From CAIUKV01 sp041659105 (GTDB taxonomy: Bacteria > Actinomycetota > Acidimicrobiia > IMCC26256 > PALSA-555): DNA of 64,000 nt. Below the pieces are notes generated by a model. It made no database searches, was not told where the DNA came from, and was given only the letters and a program-made list of their open reading frames with translations. Of this stretch, positions 1 to 8,933 are shown one piece after another (the first letter of the stretch is position 1; every line of letters begins with the position of its first letter). Location of the stretch: contig JBAZYX010000005.1 of NCBI GenBank assembly GCA_041659105.1, forward strand, positions 1-64,000, in the 5' to 3' direction. The position numbers and the translations under genes were made by a program.

Positions 1-446
1 GACGCACTCCCCCGCATCAGGTTGAGCAGCACCGTCTCGGCCTGGTCGTCGGCGGTGTGGGCCACGAGCACGGTGGACGCGCCGACCGCGCGGCGAGCGG
101 CATCGAGCGCCACGTAGCGCGCGTCCCGGGCCCGGGCCTCGAGGTTGGGCCCGGCGGACACCTCGATCGACACCGCGCGGGCTTCCGCACCCAGACGGGC
201 CGCAACCCGCGCGACGAACGCGGCCTCGGCCGCGCCGTCAGCGCGGAGACCGTGGTCGACGTGGACGGCCGTCGGCGTGCGCCCGGTGGCCGCCACGAGC
301 GCCAGCAGCGCGACGGAGTCGGCCCCGCCCGAGCATGCCACCACTGGCGCGGGCTCGACGTGCTCGAGCGCGACCAGCCGGTCGACCCAGGGCGTGAGGT
401 CCGGGCCGGCGCGCGTCGGAGCGGTCAGGCGACGCGCGCCAACCAC
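1..446 (-). CDS. tilS: tRNA(Ile)-lysidine synthase TilS, N-terminal part (cut by window edge)
   Basis: This is the N-terminal third of TilS, which uses ATP to attach lysine to C34 of the AUA-decoding tRNA-Ile. The PP-loop motif SGGADS lies at about residues 39-44, and HTADDQAET, a second conserved stretch of the N-type ATP pyrophosphatase fold, lies near residue 130. The reading frame runs off the window at position 1. I chose the GTG at 446, which overlaps the end of the upstream metalloprotease gene by 22 bp; no clear ribosome site decides it, and a start nearer position 429 is possible. TilS next to this type of zinc metalloprotease is a usual actinobacterial arrangement. Confidence 0.9.
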   Translation of the reverse strand, partial: MVGARRLTAPTRAGPDLTPWVDRLVALEHVEPAPVVACSGGADSVALLALVAATGRTPTAVHVDHGLRADGAAEAAFVARVAARLGAEARAVSIEVSAGPNLEARARDARYVALDAARRAVGASTVLVAHTADDQAETVLLNLMRGSA

Positions 447-1513
447 GAGGACGGCTGCTCGAGCTCGTCGGCCGTGGGGAGCCACTCCGGCCCCCGCCAC
501 GCGGCGTCGACGGCGCGGGGCCCGGCCTCGGCCTCGATCGCGGCGACGAACGCCTCACCCACCTCGTACTGGCGCAGCTTGGCCTCGAGCCCCACGAGCT
601 TGTGGAGCACGCCGGTCATGCCCGAGCTGCGCCGGCGCGTCTCGAGCACCCGCGCCATGCGGGCCTGCCCTTGCACGTGGCGCGCGCCGAGCTCGTTCAT
701 CACGCGGTTGCCGTGACCCTCGAGGAGGGTCATGAGCGACTGCACCTTCGCGATCGTGCCGCGGTGCTCGGGCGAGGCGAGCAGCGCGACGAGCCCGCCG
801 TCGTCGAGCGGGTTGCGCCCGCTGCGCACCTCCTCGAGTGCGGTCCGCAGCGCGTGCACGACCCGTTTGGGGTCGGGGTCGATCGCGCCGAGGAGGTCGC
901 CCACCAGGGACAGGAAGTAGGGCCGCAGCCACGGAACGCCGGTGAACTGCGCGCGGTGCGTGCACTCGTGCAGCGCGATCCACAGCCGGAAGTCGCGCGG
1001 CCGGAACGCGAAGCGCTTCTCGAGCGACAGCACGTTGGTGCCCACGTAGTAGACGGCATCGTCGACGGACGCGCCGTCGTCGTCGCCGGGGACGAGCAGG
1101 TCGTACTGGCCGAGCACGCGCTGCGAGAACCAGCCGAGCATCACGCCGAGCTCCGTCGCGGTGACGGTGCGCCCGACGGGCGCGAACGGGCTCTTGGCGA
1201 GCCGCTCACCGATGCGCTCGGTGAGCGGGGCGAGGAGGTTGCGCATCGACGCGACGTTCGCGTCGGCCCAGCCGGCGCGGTCGAGGACGAGGGCGCGAGC
1301 CGGAGTGGGCGACGCCAACCCGGTGAAGTCGGCGACGAGCGCCTCGGCCTGAGCGCTGACCTCGGCGAAGTCGGACTCGAGCGAGGCGGCGAGGTAGGAG
1401 CGCGAGAGCGGGTCGTGGCCGGCGACCCGGCGGGCGATCCGGCCCGCCAACGCCCAGTCGATCGGCTCGGGCAGACGGGCCCGCTGCGGTTCGACCGGCG
1501 CGGCGACCGTCAT
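425..1513 (-). CDS. Zinc-dependent metalloprotease, DUF2342 / F420-biosynthesis-associated family
   Basis: This 362-residue protein belongs to a family annotated as zinc-dependent metalloprotease or 'coenzyme F420 biosynthesis associated'. The substrate is unknown. A HEXXH zinc motif (HECTH) lies at residues 182-186 within LHECTHRAQF. No signal peptide or membrane segment is visible, so it should be cytoplasmic. The ATG at 1513 overlaps the stop of the small membrane-protein gene (ATGA), and the 3' end overlaps tilS, so the three genes look co-transcribed. An in-frame extension upstream to 1633 is an antisense shadow of that small gene and should not be used. Confidence 0.85.
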   Translation of the reverse strand: MTVAAPVEPQRARLPEPIDWALAGRIARRVAGHDPLSRSYLAASLESDFAEVSAQAEALVADFTGLASPTPARALVLDRAGWADANVASMRNLLAPLTERIGERLAKSPFAPVGRTVTATELGVMLGWFSQRVLGQYDLLVPGDDDGASVDDAVYYVGTNVLSLEKRFAFRPRDFRLWIALHECTHRAQFTGVPWLRPYFLSLVGDLLGAIDPDPKRVVHALRTALEEVRSGRNPLDDGGLVALLASPEHRGTIAKVQSLMTLLEGHGNRVMNELGARHVQGQARMARVLETRRRSSGMTGVLHKLVGLEAKLRQYEVGEAFVAAIEAEAGPRAVDAAWRGPEWLPTADELEQPSSWLARVA

Positions 1514-1662
1514 TCCTCGACCCGGCGACCCTTGACGCGCGGGATGACGACCTTGCGGAGGTAGCCACCGGAGAGCATCCCGATCACGAGCAGCGTGCTC
1601 ACCACGAGGATCGGAGCGATCCACCAGAACCACTGGTACTGGTCGTTGGCGAGGACGTTCAC
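1510..1662 (-). CDS. Small single-pass membrane protein (50 aa)
   Basis: A 50-residue ORF starts with GTG at 1662 and is preceded by a good ribosome site (AGGAGG, about 7 nt upstream). Residues 11-34 form one hydrophobic helix beginning WFWWIAPIL. The tail is strongly basic (RKVVIPRVKGRRVEE), which suggests the C-terminus is cytoplasmic. The stop overlaps the ATG of the metalloprotease gene by 4 bp, supporting translational coupling. I do not recognise the family. It may anchor or regulate its neighbour, but nothing in the sequence shows this. Confidence 0.7.
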   Translation of the reverse strand: MNVLANDQYQWFWWIAPILVVSTLLVIGMLSGGYLRKVVIPRVKGRRVEE

Positions 1663-1722
1663 TGCCGGGCCTCCTGAGATCGGGTGGCGGTCCCGAGCAT
1701 CATACGCAGACGGGGCCCGGGA

Positions 1723-1977
1723 TCAGTCCCCGGACTCGGGGAGCTCGGGCCGGGGCTCGAACAGCCCGATCGCCTCGGCGATCCGCTGCTTGAGCTCCTC
1801 GGGGACCTCGTCGTGGCAGCGCAGCGCGACGACGTGCCGCAGCTCCACCTCGAAGTCGTAGCCGTGCTGACACGGTGGGCATCGGTTGAGGTGCCGGGTG
1901 ATCTGCCACCGGCGGAAGCTGGTCAGCTCACCGTCGAGGTAGGTGTACACCTCACGGATCGTCTGTTCACAGTCCAT
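1723..1977 (-). CDS. rsrA: Mycothiol-system anti-sigma factor RsrA
   Basis: This 84-residue zinc anti-sigma protein carries the H-x3-C-x2-C signature (HLNRCPPC; H29, C33, C36) plus an N-terminal Cys3. In the RsrA family these residues bind zinc and form a disulfide under thiol oxidation, which releases SigR. The gene lies 55 bp downstream of the SigR-type sigma gene on the same strand, the classic sigR-rsrA order. The product is cytoplasmic with no transmembrane segment. SigR probably autoregulates the operon, as in Streptomyces. Confidence 0.92.
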   Translation of the reverse strand: MDCEQTIREVYTYLDGELTSFRRWQITRHLNRCPPCQHGYDFEVELRHVVALRCHDEVPEELKQRIAEAIGLFEPRPELPESGD

Positions 1978-2032
1978 CGTCGCAGTCCATCGTCGCTTTC
2001 TGGTGGGCGCCGCGGCAGGCGGCGCACTCGGG

Positions 2033-2632
2033 TCAGCCAGTCGCCCGTTCGGTGGATTGAGCTTGCGGCGGTTGCGGAACGAGGCCGCGCTCGACGGCGA
2101 AATCCCACAACCGTGCCTGGAGCTGCTTTCTTCCTCGGTGGAGCCGGCTCATCACGGTGCCGATCGGCACCTCGGTGATCTCGGCGATCTCCTTGTAGGA
2201 GAATCCCTCCACGTCGGCGAGGAGGACGGCGACCCGGAACTGCTCGGGCAGGGCCTCGATCGCGTCCTTGACCACCTGCTCCGGCATCGCCTCGAGCACC
2301 TCGCTCTCGGGCGTCTTCCCCGCCTGGGCTGCCTCGAGGCCGCCGAGCCGCCGGAAGAGGTAGAAGTCCTCGGCGTCGTCGAAGTCGACCTCGTCGGGCC
2401 GGCGCTTCTTGGCGCGGTAGATGTTGATGAAGGTGTTGGTGAGGATCTTGTAGAGCCAGGCCTTGAGGTTGGTGCCCTCCTGGAAGCCGCCGAACCCTCG
2501 GTAGGCCCGGAGGTAGGTCTCCTGGACCAGGTCCTCGGCGTCGGCCGGGTTGCGCGTCATGCGCATGGCGGCCGAGTAGAGCGCGTCCATGTACGGCATC
2601 GCGAGCTCGGCGAAGTTCGCCTGGTCGGCCAC
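2033..2632 (-). CDS. sigR: RNA polymerase sigma factor SigR/SigH (redox-stress ECF sigma)
   Basis: This 199-residue ECF sigma has region 2 (residues ~8-75, with DLVQETYLRAYRGF) and region 4 (~125-180, with EALPEQFRVAVLLADVEG and a helix-turn-helix ending GTVMSRLHRGR). The sequence FQEGTNLKAWLYKILTNTFI is typical of SigR/SigH. It should direct transcription of thiol-redox genes (thioredoxin, mycothiol metabolism) when RsrA is oxidised. The adjacent rsrA gene strengthens the assignment. The ATG is followed directly by the sigma fold, so the start looks right. Confidence 0.92.
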   Translation of the reverse strand: MADQANFAELAMPYMDALYSAAMRMTRNPADAEDLVQETYLRAYRGFGGFQEGTNLKAWLYKILTNTFINIYRAKKRRPDEVDFDDAEDFYLFRRLGGLEAAQAGKTPESEVLEAMPEQVVKDAIEALPEQFRVAVLLADVEGFSYKEIAEITEVPIGTVMSRLHRGRKQLQARLWDFAVERGLVPQPPQAQSTERATG

Positions 2633-2654
2633 GGCGTCAGGCTACCGGCGGAAG

Positions 2655-3800
2655 CTAGGAGCGTGTCACCCGCAGGATCTCGTCGTTGCCGCCGTTGGAG
2701 GTCGTGACGTACAGCGCACCGTCGGGGCCCTGCACCGCCGAGCGCAGGCGTCCGTGGTCGGTGAGCGTGACGGTGTCCTCCACCACCGCGTCACCACCCT
2801 CGCTCAGCTTCATGAAGTGCAGCTTCGACGCCTTCAGGGCGGCGACGACGAGTGCGCCGTCCCAGTCCCCCCATTGCGATCCACTCAGGAACGCGGCGCC
2901 GGACGTGGCATCGGTCGGACAGCCCGACGCCCACGCGGGGCGTACCGCGCCGGGGAACTTCGTGAGGTCGGTCATCGGCGTGCTCTCGTCGTAGCCGGGC
3001 CCCGGGTCCCACCCGTAGTTGCCGCCGGCCACGAGACGGTTCACCTCGTCGTCGCAGCCGGTGCCCTGCTCGACCGAGTAGGGCGTGCCCGAGCCGGGCC
3101 GGAACGCGAGACCCTGCACGTTGCGGTGGCCGTACGTGTAGACGCGCGGATCGCCGCCCGACGCGTTCCCCGGTGCGGTCGCGCCATTGGTGTCGACCCG
3201 GAGCACCTTGCCGCCGAGCGAGGCGAGGCTCTGCGGGTTCGCACCCGTGGCGGCGTCACCGGTGCCGACCCACAGGTAGCCGTCGGGCCCGAAGCGCAGG
3301 CGACATCCCGCGTGACGGCCGGCCGACCCCGTCGAGTTGACCGGCATGCCGGTGACGATGTCGGCGCGGTTCGCCAGCGTGGTGTAGCCCGCGTCGACCG
3401 TGAAGCGCGCGACACGCACGTCGAGCACGCCGCCACCCGGGAGGCTCGAGAGGAAGCACGCGTAGACGCGGCGGTTCGCACCGAACGCGGGGTCCACCGC
3501 GAGGCCCATCATCCCGCCCTCGAACACCGCGACCAGATCCACCGCACCGCCCGCGAGCTCGTCCACCGACCGGTCGGGCCGCACCACCCGGATCTCGGCG
3601 GCCGCCCGCTCGGTGAAGAGGAGCGTGCCGTCGGGGGTGAAGGCGAGGTCCCACGGGATCGACCGGCCGGCGACGTAGGTCTCGACGTTCAGGGCCGGAG
3701 GCTGCGCCGGAGGAGGAGGAGGAGGCGGGGGCGGTTCGCAGGCCGCGGCCACCACCCCGAGCGCCGCCACCAGGGTGACGAGCACGAAGCGGAGCCGCAT
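2655..3800 (-). CDS. Secreted lipoprotein, PQQ-type glucose/sorbosone dehydrogenase-like
   Basis: This 381-residue beta-propeller belongs to the soluble aldose dehydrogenase (YliI/GDH-B) family. The N-terminus is a lipoprotein signal with lipobox VAAAC (Cys21), followed by a proline run. Family landmarks include RFGPDGYLWVGTGDA, YGHRNVQGLAF and VNRLVAGGNYGWD. The family oxidises sugars with PQQ; whether this organism makes PQQ cannot be told here. The start ATG has no ribosome site but has GATAGT 5 nt upstream, which suggests a leaderless transcript. It ends 22 bp from the sigR start. Confidence 0.85.
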   Translation of the reverse strand: MRLRFVLVTLVAALGVVAAACEPPPPPPPPPAQPPALNVETYVAGRSIPWDLAFTPDGTLLFTERAAAEIRVVRPDRSVDELAGGAVDLVAVFEGGMMGLAVDPAFGANRRVYACFLSSLPGGGVLDVRVARFTVDAGYTTLANRADIVTGMPVNSTGSAGRHAGCRLRFGPDGYLWVGTGDAATGANPQSLASLGGKVLRVDTNGATAPGNASGGDPRVYTYGHRNVQGLAFRPGSGTPYSVEQGTGCDDEVNRLVAGGNYGWDPGPGYDESTPMTDLTKFPGAVRPAWASGCPTDATSGAAFLSGSQWGDWDGALVVAALKASKLHFMKLSEGGDAVVEDTVTLTDHGRLRSAVQGPDGALYVTTSNGGNDEILRVTRS

Positions 3801-3831
3801 CCACGACTATCGGCACGCCCGGACCCCGAAC

Positions 3832-5232
3832 TCAAGCGATCGCGGACTCCACCACCGTCCCCCGGAAGAACTCGCCGTTCGTCCCCGCCCAGAGCCGCAC
3901 CGGGTTGTCGAAGGTGAAGGCCCGGAAGTCGTCGGGGGTGATGTGGCCGGCGTCCACCAGCTCCCAGGCCTCGGCCAGCACGCCCCGGAAGTCGGGAACG
4001 TCCCAGTGGCCGATGTCCGACGCGAACACCGCCGGCAGCTGGGCCTCGCCGGGGTTGCGCGACCGGTCGAAGGCCATCGCGTTCATGGGGTCGTCGGCCT
4101 CGCATCCGAAGAAGTACTGCTCGGTGAAGATCCGCTGCACGTCGTCGAGCCCGTGGATGCCGGCCGACGCGAACTCGTCGAGGGTGGCGGGGTCCTCGGC
4201 GGGGTCGCTCAGGAACCCGAGCGTCTCGTCGAGGCGGTCGAGGCGGTCGGTGATCGCAGCCGGGCCGTGCTCGCGCACGAGCTGCTCGAGCCGGGCGCGA
4301 TCGAGGTTGCGCGGGTCGTAGTGCGCGATCGCGTCGCGATTGCGCTTCTGCCAGTGTGAGCAGATGTCCGCGTACAGGGACGCGGCCCACGCGACGCCGC
4401 CTTCGTGGAACGCGAAGCGCAGCTCGGGGAAGCGGGCGGGCACTCCGCCGAAGAACAGCGAGCGCGCCATCGCCTCCGCGCCCGACGCGAAGTTGCCGAT
4501 GTGATTCGCGACGTAGTTGAACGGCGACGTGCGGCTGCCGTAGCCGATGCCGGTGGAGTGGAACGTGGGCGACACGCCGAGCTCCGCGCACCGGCGCCAC
4601 ACCGGGTCGTAGTCATACGCCGAGTCGAGTCCGAGTCCGTCGACCCAGCGCGCGGCGCGATCACCCTCACGGCCGGGCGCGTAACGCAGCACGAGGCCAC
4701 CTATGAGCACCGCGCGCAGGCCCAGCTCCCCGACCGCGTACTCGAGCTCCTCGAGCGCCTCGTCCGGCGTGTACGACGGCACGATCGCGACGGGGAGCAG
4801 CCGATCGGAGTACTCGGCGTACAGCTCCGCGTAGTACCGGTTGCACGCACGCGCGATGCCGCGGCGCAGCTCGTCGTCCTCGAGTGCCATCGGCACCAAC
4901 CCGAACGTCGGGTACAGGACCGCGAGGTCCACCCCGATCTCGTCGAGCCGGTCGTAGAGGAGCCCGGGAAGCATCGCCGTGGCGCGGTCGAGCGTGTTGC
5001 GCGCCGGCACACCCCACCACCCGGTCCGGGACATGCCCGCGCCGCGCCGCGCCGACGCGTCGAGGCCCCGGATCATCCCGGGTCCGTCGAGCAGGCGGTC
5101 GAGCCCGGCCGCGAGCGAGGGCCCGCCCAGCTCCACGAGGAAGTCGCGGACGAGCGGGAGGAACTCGACGAGGTGCCCGTCGGCGTCGATCACAGGGTGG
5201 TCGAGCCGGGCCCGGATGGCGGCGGTGTCCAT
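3832..5232 (-). CDS. Amidohydrolase-2 family metal-dependent hydrolase
   Basis: This 466-residue TIM-barrel hydrolase is related to the ACMS-decarboxylase/amidohydrolase-2 group. Metal-binding landmarks are the N-terminal IDADGHLVE (residues ~14-22), FHSTGIGYGSR, FAFHEGGVAW and the late SDIGHWDVPDF, which holds the conserved Asp. It should be cytoplasmic. The substrate is unknown, but related actinobacterial enzymes act on aromatic or steroid-derived acids. The ATG at 5232 was chosen because homology starts within about 12 residues of it; the much longer in-frame extension is antisense to the esterase gene. It is transcribed with the esterase, 50 bp away. Confidence 0.82.
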   Translation of the reverse strand: MDTAAIRARLDHPVIDADGHLVEFLPLVRDFLVELGGPSLAAGLDRLLDGPGMIRGLDASARRGAGMSRTGWWGVPARNTLDRATAMLPGLLYDRLDEIGVDLAVLYPTFGLVPMALEDDELRRGIARACNRYYAELYAEYSDRLLPVAIVPSYTPDEALEELEYAVGELGLRAVLIGGLVLRYAPGREGDRAARWVDGLGLDSAYDYDPVWRRCAELGVSPTFHSTGIGYGSRTSPFNYVANHIGNFASGAEAMARSLFFGGVPARFPELRFAFHEGGVAWAASLYADICSHWQKRNRDAIAHYDPRNLDRARLEQLVREHGPAAITDRLDRLDETLGFLSDPAEDPATLDEFASAGIHGLDDVQRIFTEQYFFGCEADDPMNAMAFDRSRNPGEAQLPAVFASDIGHWDVPDFRGVLAEAWELVDAGHITPDDFRAFTFDNPVRLWAGTNGEFFRGTVVESAIA

Positions 5233-5282
5233 GCGCGGACCGTACTGCGCGGCCGGCGCCGCCGCGGCACCGTCGTCGGCGC

Positions 5283-6392
5283 TCAGACGAGTCCGCGCCA
5301 GTCGGTGGGAACACCCCGACGCGCCGCGAGCACCGCGTCGGCGAAGGCGCGCTGGCCGGCCGGCGTGGGATGGAAAGGCACCCGACTCGCGGGGTCCGCC
5401 ACGAAGATCGACGGCCCGTAGATCCACGGATCGGCGTCGCACCACCGATGGCCGTTGAACGCGGCGTCCGGATCGGCGACGGTCACCCCGGGCGCGGTCG
5501 CGAGCGCGTCGCGCAGCGTGCCGTCGAGCTGCCGGAACATCTGGTGCAGGAACGCGAGCTGCGCCGCGCCCAGCCCGGCCGCGTCGGGACACTCCGCGAG
5601 CGACGCGGTGGCGCGGGGCAGCGGGTCGGCGTAGGTGGTGAACACGACGTCGGGCACCCGGCCGAGCGCGGAACCACGCGCGCGGATGTCGGCGGCCAAC
5701 GCCCGCGCGCTTGCGCCGACCGCTTCGGCCCGGTCGAGCACGGTGGTCCGGAGGTACGCGCCCGGGTTCTGCTCGGTGCACGACGGCGGGCCGCTCGGAC
5801 TCGTCGCGCCGAACACGCGCCGCGCCGCCACGCCCAGCGCGGTCGCAAGCGCGTCCTGCACGGTCGACGAGATCGCGATCCGATCGGCCTCCGCCTCGGA
5901 CAGCCCGGCCGACGCGAGCACGCAGTAAGCGAACGCCCGCTCGAACGCCACCGAGTTCGCACCGGCAGTCACGAGCACGAGGTCGGGCCGCGCCCGGTCG
6001 AACCGCTCGTCGAGCACCATGCCGCGTTCGAACGACGCTCCCGAGCACGCGAGATTCGCGACCCGCGCGCCGAGGTCGCGTGCCACGAGGACGCCGTAGG
6101 CACGGTCGGAGCGTCCGCACGCGTCGCCGGTGGCGGTGCCCACGCCGTTCCCGCCGGACGCGGACGTGCCCCGTGCCCGGCCGGCGGTCGACCACGCCGG
6201 GAACAGGAGCCGGTCCGTGTAGACGTAGCCGTCGCGAGCGCCCTCACCCGCGGCGACGGAGTCGCCGAGGAGGACGACGGACCGAACCCTGGGGTCCGGA
6301 TCAGGCGCCTGTGCCGAGGCGGGGCCCGTGAGCGCGGCGACGAGCAGCACCGTCAGGGTCAGCACCACAGTCGCTCGCCGCGTCGTCGACAC
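5283..6392 (-). CDS. Secreted SGNH/GDSL-family esterase or lipase
   Basis: This 369-residue protein has a cleavable signal peptide (about residues 1-27, ending PASA) and the SGNH block I motif GDSVAAGEG with the nucleophilic serine near residue 45. The block V histidine is in VPFHPTPAG near the C-terminus. The usual Asp three residues before that His is replaced by Val, so the enzyme may use a Ser-His dyad like some Streptomyces esterases. The GTG start lies inside the upstream peptidase gene (92-bp overlap). GATACT 6 nt before it suggests its own leaderless promoter. Confidence 0.82.
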   Translation of the reverse strand: MSTTRRATVVLTLTVLLVAALTGPASAQAPDPDPRVRSVVLLGDSVAAGEGARDGYVYTDRLLFPAWSTAGRARGTSASGGNGVGTATGDACGRSDRAYGVLVARDLGARVANLACSGASFERGMVLDERFDRARPDLVLVTAGANSVAFERAFAYCVLASAGLSEAEADRIAISSTVQDALATALGVAARRVFGATSPSGPPSCTEQNPGAYLRTTVLDRAEAVGASARALAADIRARGSALGRVPDVVFTTYADPLPRATASLAECPDAAGLGAAQLAFLHQMFRQLDGTLRDALATAPGVTVADPDAAFNGHRWCDADPWIYGPSIFVADPASRVPFHPTPAGQRAFADAVLAARRGVPTDWRGLV

Positions 6393-7080
6393 GGTCCCAG
6401 TATCGACACTCGCCGGCCTCGGGTGAACGCGGGTCGAGGACCAGGCCCGCAGCCCGGTTCGCGGCGTCGAGCTGGCCGAGCACCAGCGCGAGCGGCACGA
6501 GGCCGGGGAGGTCCAGCTCGATCGGGGCTCCGGCCGTGACGTCGCGCCGACAGGGCCCGAACGCGGGGTTGAGGTCGATCACCGCGCCGGCGCCGTCACG
6601 CACCTCGAAGTGGAGGTGGACGATCTGGGCGTCTCCGGTGCTCCCCATCATCCCGATCACCTGGCCCTGGGCCACCCAGGCACCCCCGGGGGGTACGAGC
6701 ACGCGGCTGAGGTGGGCGTAACGCGACACGTACCGACCCCCGGGGAAGTCGTGCACGATGTCGATCGCGGTGCCGTACCCGTTGCCGGTGTCGGCGGCGG
6801 TGGCGAACCCGGACTCGGCGGCCCGGATCTCGGCGGCGGTCCGAAGCGGGCTCGAGATGTCGACCCCCGAGTGCGAGCGGGCCGACGGGCACCCGCCGCC
6901 CACCAGGCTCTCGACCCGGCCGGTCACCGGCATCGTCATCGGGTAGCGCAGGGCCGGGTCGGCCGCGGGCAGGGTCGTGGAGGCGGACCCCGGCCCGGCC
7001 CGAACGAGCCCGGCGGCGCCCACGAGCAGGAGCAGCGCGATGGACGCGACGGATCGGTGGAAGATGGGATGACGACGCAC
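6301..7080 (-). CDS. Secreted M23-family peptidase (LytM-type)
   Basis: This 259-residue protein has an N-terminal signal or anchor helix (residues ~10-28) and a lysostaphin-type zinc peptidase domain. HSGVDIS supplies the first His and Asp ligands, and HLHFEVR supplies the HxH. The family cleaves peptide cross-links in peptidoglycan or acts as a division activator. The last 31 residues are Arg/Ala/Gly-rich and overlap the start of the esterase gene in another frame, so the true C-terminus may be shorter if a frameshift exists. The upstream 119 bp (7081-7199) holds no gene. Confidence 0.82.
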   Translation of the reverse strand: MRRHPIFHRSVASIALLLLVGAAGLVRAGPGSASTTLPAADPALRYPMTMPVTGRVESLVGGGCPSARSHSGVDISSPLRTAAEIRAAESGFATAADTGNGYGTAIDIVHDFPGGRYVSRYAHLSRVLVPPGGAWVAQGQVIGMMGSTGDAQIVHLHFEVRDGAGAVIDLNPAFGPCRRDVTAGAPIELDLPGLVPLALVLGQLDAANRAAGLVLDPRSPEAGECRYWDRVDDAASDCGADPDGAARRRAHGPRLGTGA

Positions 7081-7199
7081 ACAAGCCCCTCGGTGTGGGC
7101 CCGCTGTGCGGCCACCGACGCCCGAACCGGCGCGGCGGCTGCATTCCCCCGGGGCGGGAGACTACTAGTCAGCCGACCCCGCCGGTTCCCACCCGCACG

Positions 7200-8819
7200 T
7201 CAGATCGGGCGGGGCGGCTGCGCGGCCACGTGGCGCCCGGCCCGGTACCCGAAGACGGTCCCGTTGCCGATGGTGCCGCCACCGCTGGGGTACGCCCAGC
7301 CGAACACGTTCGCCGCGGTGTTTCCGGCGGCGTACAGCCCTCCGATCACCCCGCCCCCGCGCCGGCACACCTGGCCGTTGCGGTCGATGCGGGGTCCGCC
7401 GTTGGTGCCCAGCATCCCCGGGTAGATCGCCACCGCATAGAAGGGGGCGGCCACGATCGGGGCCACCGTGCCCGGTGACATCAGGCCGTAGCGGTGGCGG
7501 TCGAAGTCGGGGTCCTCCCCCCGGGCCGCGTGCTCGTTGTAGCGCTCGACGGTGGCCGCGAGCGCGTCGGGATCGATGCCGATCCGCTCGGCGAGCCCGC
7601 GGATCGTGTCGGCCACCGGGACCCACTCGGGCGTGGGCTCACCCGGGTACATGGACAGGATTCGCTGGCTGTCGCGCACCGTCTGGTCGAACACGAGGAA
7701 GCCCGGACCCGCGTTCGGGAACTCGACGCGGTCGGGGTCGTAGACGCCGAACGCCTTCGGGAAGTCGTTGTACGGGAGCGCCTCGTTCGCGAAGCGTCGA
7801 CCGTGGCGGTTGACCACGATCGACGAGGGCGCGCCCCGACCCCACTCGAACTGCGGGACGAGCTCGCCGTCGCGCGTGATGTCGGGATCGAACATCACCG
7901 GCGTGCCCCAGTACGACGTCATGTTGTCGAGCTGCGCGCCGGCCTCCATCGCCATCACGAGCCCGTCGCCCACGTTGTTGGGCGGGCTGAGCGGCGCGAC
8001 GTCGTAGCCGATGTGCGACCGCACGAGCTCGGGGTTCCACTCGAACCCACCGCACGCGAGGACCACGCCCCTGCGCGCGCCGATCACGATCTCGGCGCCC
8101 TCGTGCTCGACGCGGACGCCGATCACGTCGCCCGCGTCATCGACCAGGATCCCGCGCGCGGGCGTGGACAGGAGCGTCTCGACGCCCCGCTCGAGCAGAC
8201 CCTTGAACAGCATCGCGATGAACGCCGCGCCCTTGGGCCGGATGTCCTCGGCTTCCCGCCGCGCGAGCTCGGCTTCGAGCTCGGGGGTGTGCGGCATGAA
8301 GTCCTCGGTGAGGGTGGTGGCCGCACCGAGCGACATCAGCGTTCCGCGGCTGACGAGCTTGTCCTTCCACTCGGGCAGCTCCTGCCCGACCGGGTACGGG
8401 TTGGCCTCCACCGCACGCGCCGGCTGCGGGATGTTGCCCGGGATCCCCCACGGCCAGTAGTAGTCGGGCAACGGCGAGATGTGGGTGCGCACCGGGGTGT
8501 TGTCCTCGAGGTAGCGCAGCATCTCGGGCGCGGTGTCGACGAAGACCTCGAGCAGCTCGGGGTCGGGCTCACGACCGTTGGTCAGGCGCCGGATGTACGC
8601 GAGCGCGCCCTCCCGCGAGTCCTCGATGCCGGCCTCGGCCATGTGGTGGTTGCCGGGGAGCCAGATGCCGCCACCCGACACCGCGGTGGTGCCGCCGAGC
8701 ATCGAGTCCTTCTCCACGACCAGCACCTCGGCACCGCCGTCGTGCGCGAGCGTGGCCGCGACGAGTGCCGCACCACCAGTGCCCACCACGACGACGTCGA
8801 CGACGCGATCCCACTCCAT
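7200..8819 (-). CDS. FAD-dependent oxidoreductase, 3-ketosteroid dehydrogenase-like
   Basis: This 539-residue flavoprotein is of the fumarate reductase/KstD superfamily. The N-terminal dinucleotide motif VVVGTGGAALVAA starts near residue 8, with GGTTAVSGGGIWLPGN after the Rossmann unit. The C-terminal FAD-binding end is YAAGNTAANVFGWAYPSGG. Such enzymes introduce a 1,2 double bond into 3-ketosteroids or similar substrates. The exact substrate is not shown here. The ATG at 8819 is preceded by GAGGAG at good spacing; the longer version starting at 8909 lacks support. It stands alone on the minus strand with 114 bp to the next gene. Confidence 0.82.
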   Translation of the reverse strand: MEWDRVVDVVVVGTGGAALVAATLAHDGGAEVLVVEKDSMLGGTTAVSGGGIWLPGNHHMAEAGIEDSREGALAYIRRLTNGREPDPELLEVFVDTAPEMLRYLEDNTPVRTHISPLPDYYWPWGIPGNIPQPARAVEANPYPVGQELPEWKDKLVSRGTLMSLGAATTLTEDFMPHTPELEAELARREAEDIRPKGAAFIAMLFKGLLERGVETLLSTPARGILVDDAGDVIGVRVEHEGAEIVIGARRGVVLACGGFEWNPELVRSHIGYDVAPLSPPNNVGDGLVMAMEAGAQLDNMTSYWGTPVMFDPDITRDGELVPQFEWGRGAPSSIVVNRHGRRFANEALPYNDFPKAFGVYDPDRVEFPNAGPGFLVFDQTVRDSQRILSMYPGEPTPEWVPVADTIRGLAERIGIDPDALAATVERYNEHAARGEDPDFDRHRYGLMSPGTVAPIVAAPFYAVAIYPGMLGTNGGPRIDRNGQVCRRGGGVIGGLYAAGNTAANVFGWAYPSGGGTIGNGTVFGYRAGRHVAAQPPRPI

Positions 8820-8933
8820 GGTCGGCTCCTCGATCAGCCCGTGAAGGTGGGCGCAGGGTAGGTCACGGGACCGAGCGGGGCCAGGATCGGAGGCACTCGG
8901 GTGACTCATCCCGACCCGAGCGCTCGTCGCCGC

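Noticed and set aside
1514..1633. N-terminal extension of the zinc metalloprotease by 40 residues
   Set aside because: The extension lies across the small membrane-protein gene, which has its own ribosome site and helix; the ATG at 1513 overlaps that gene's stop as expected.
7081..7199. Possible ydaO (c-di-AMP) riboswitch upstream of the M23 peptidase gene
   Set aside because: M23 genes often carry one in actinobacteria, and GGGGGAAT is present on the minus strand, but the conserved 3' half (CCGACAGCTAACC-like) is absent. The 160-bp KimA/TrkA gap also shows none.
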